43,030 bases of DNA. Source: Acidiferrobacteraceae bacterium. GTDB lineage: Bacteria > Pseudomonadota > Gammaproteobacteria > Acidiferrobacterales > Sulfurifustaceae. Position 1 is the first letter of the stretch. Each line of letters begins with the position of its first letter. Location of the stretch: contig JAJPKH010000078.1 in the NCBI GenBank assembly GCA_021323795.1, positions 1 to 43,030 of the forward strand, in the 5' to 3' direction. Made by a program: the position numbers and the translations under genes. The notes beneath the pieces are model-generated. The model ran no database searches. It was not told where the DNA came from and was given only the letters and a program-made list of their open reading frames with translations. Of this stretch, positions 42,789 to 43,030 are shown in pieces.

Positions 42789-43030
42789 GTGACAAGACAT
42801 CTTTTATGGCTCGTCCTCACGTGCGCATTGTGGCTGGTCGGCTGCAGTCGTCAGGAGGCCACTCCCCCGGCGTCTTCTTCGTCCGTGACACCCTTGATGA
42901 TCGACGCCGCGCCTTCGCTCGCCGCGTTGAATCGCGGGGCCCGCTTGTTTCAGGAACATTGCGCGCAGTGTCACGGACCCGAAGCGCAAGGCCATCCCGA
43001 CTGGCAAACGCCCGGGGTGGTTGCCGCGCC
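42789..43030 (+). CDS. Lipoprotein c-type cytochrome, N-terminal fragment (cut by window edge)
   Basis: The frame begins MTRHLLWLVLTCALWLVGCS, a lipoprotein signal with lipobox LVGC (C19), followed by a Ser/Pro/Ala linker and a heme motif CAQCH at 58-62 in NRGARLFQEHCAQCHGPEAQ. It is therefore a membrane-anchored class I-like cytochrome c, continuing past the window end. The GTG start at 42789 has no good ribosome binding site; no in-frame ATG exists nearby upstream. The 190-base gap before it, shared with the divergent GGDEF-like gene, holds no convincing gene. Confidence 0.8.
   Translation, partial: MTRHLLWLVLTCALWLVGCSRQEATPPASSSSVTPLMIDAAPSLAALNRGARLFQEHCAQCHGPEAQGHPDWQTPGVVAA

Overview
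The window is a GC-rich chromosomal segment of a proteobacterium that looks like a chemolithoautotroph, most likely a gammaproteobacterial sulfur oxidiser. This placement is inferred from gene content: a Pil-Chp twitching-motility chemosensory cluster, the Acidithiobacillus-type glutamate-cysteine ligase, a tkt-gap-pgk-pyk block of the kind found beside Calvin-cycle genes, SHP/diheme c-type cytochromes and a hydrogenase-4-like membrane complex. No rRNA, tRNA, CRISPR array, phage gene or transposase was seen.

Layout. 1-1360 (minus): the start of gshB, cut by the window edge, follows gshA; together they make glutathione. 1928-12113 (plus): pilG, pilH, pilI, pilJ, chpA, a CheW-like gene and chpC, the signalling array that controls type IV pili; no CheR/PilK or CheB/ChpB gene is present. 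12264-13610 (minus): bioA for biotin synthesis, with a 186-bp MITE-like element upstream. 14062-15584: an orphan PhnD-like binding protein diverging from a thioredoxin-fold protein. 15893-21726 (plus): tkt, gap, pgk and pyk. 21934-25458 (plus): a fused indolepyruvate:ferredoxin oxidoreductase.

25511-29130 (minus): an SHP cytochrome, a diheme cytochrome c, a cytochrome b561, then a response regulator and sensor kinase. A perfect PmrA/QseB-type box (CTTAAG-N5-CTTAAG) lies just upstream, so the two-component system probably controls its own operon. 29419-31463: class I fructose-bisphosphate aldolase, divergent from a class II aldolase/adducin-family protein. 31756-33019 (minus): cysC overlapping a 4Fe-4S-type cysH.

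33122-40363 (minus): six tightly coupled genes, hyfB-C-E-F-G-I, encoding a complex I/hydrogenase-4-like membrane module. Its large subunit has lost the Ni-Fe cysteine ligands, and no ferredoxin-like subunit is encoded. This is the most intriguing system in the window: an energy-converting-hydrogenase-related (Ehr-like) complex with no visible electron input. 40530-43030: purC, a protein with a degenerate GGDEF domain, and the start of a lipoprotein cytochrome c cut by the window edge.

Three different dispersed repeats sit in intergenic gaps at about 12.2, 13.7-13.9 and 29.3 kb. Several perfect inverted repeats upstream of tkt and cysC are candidate operators.
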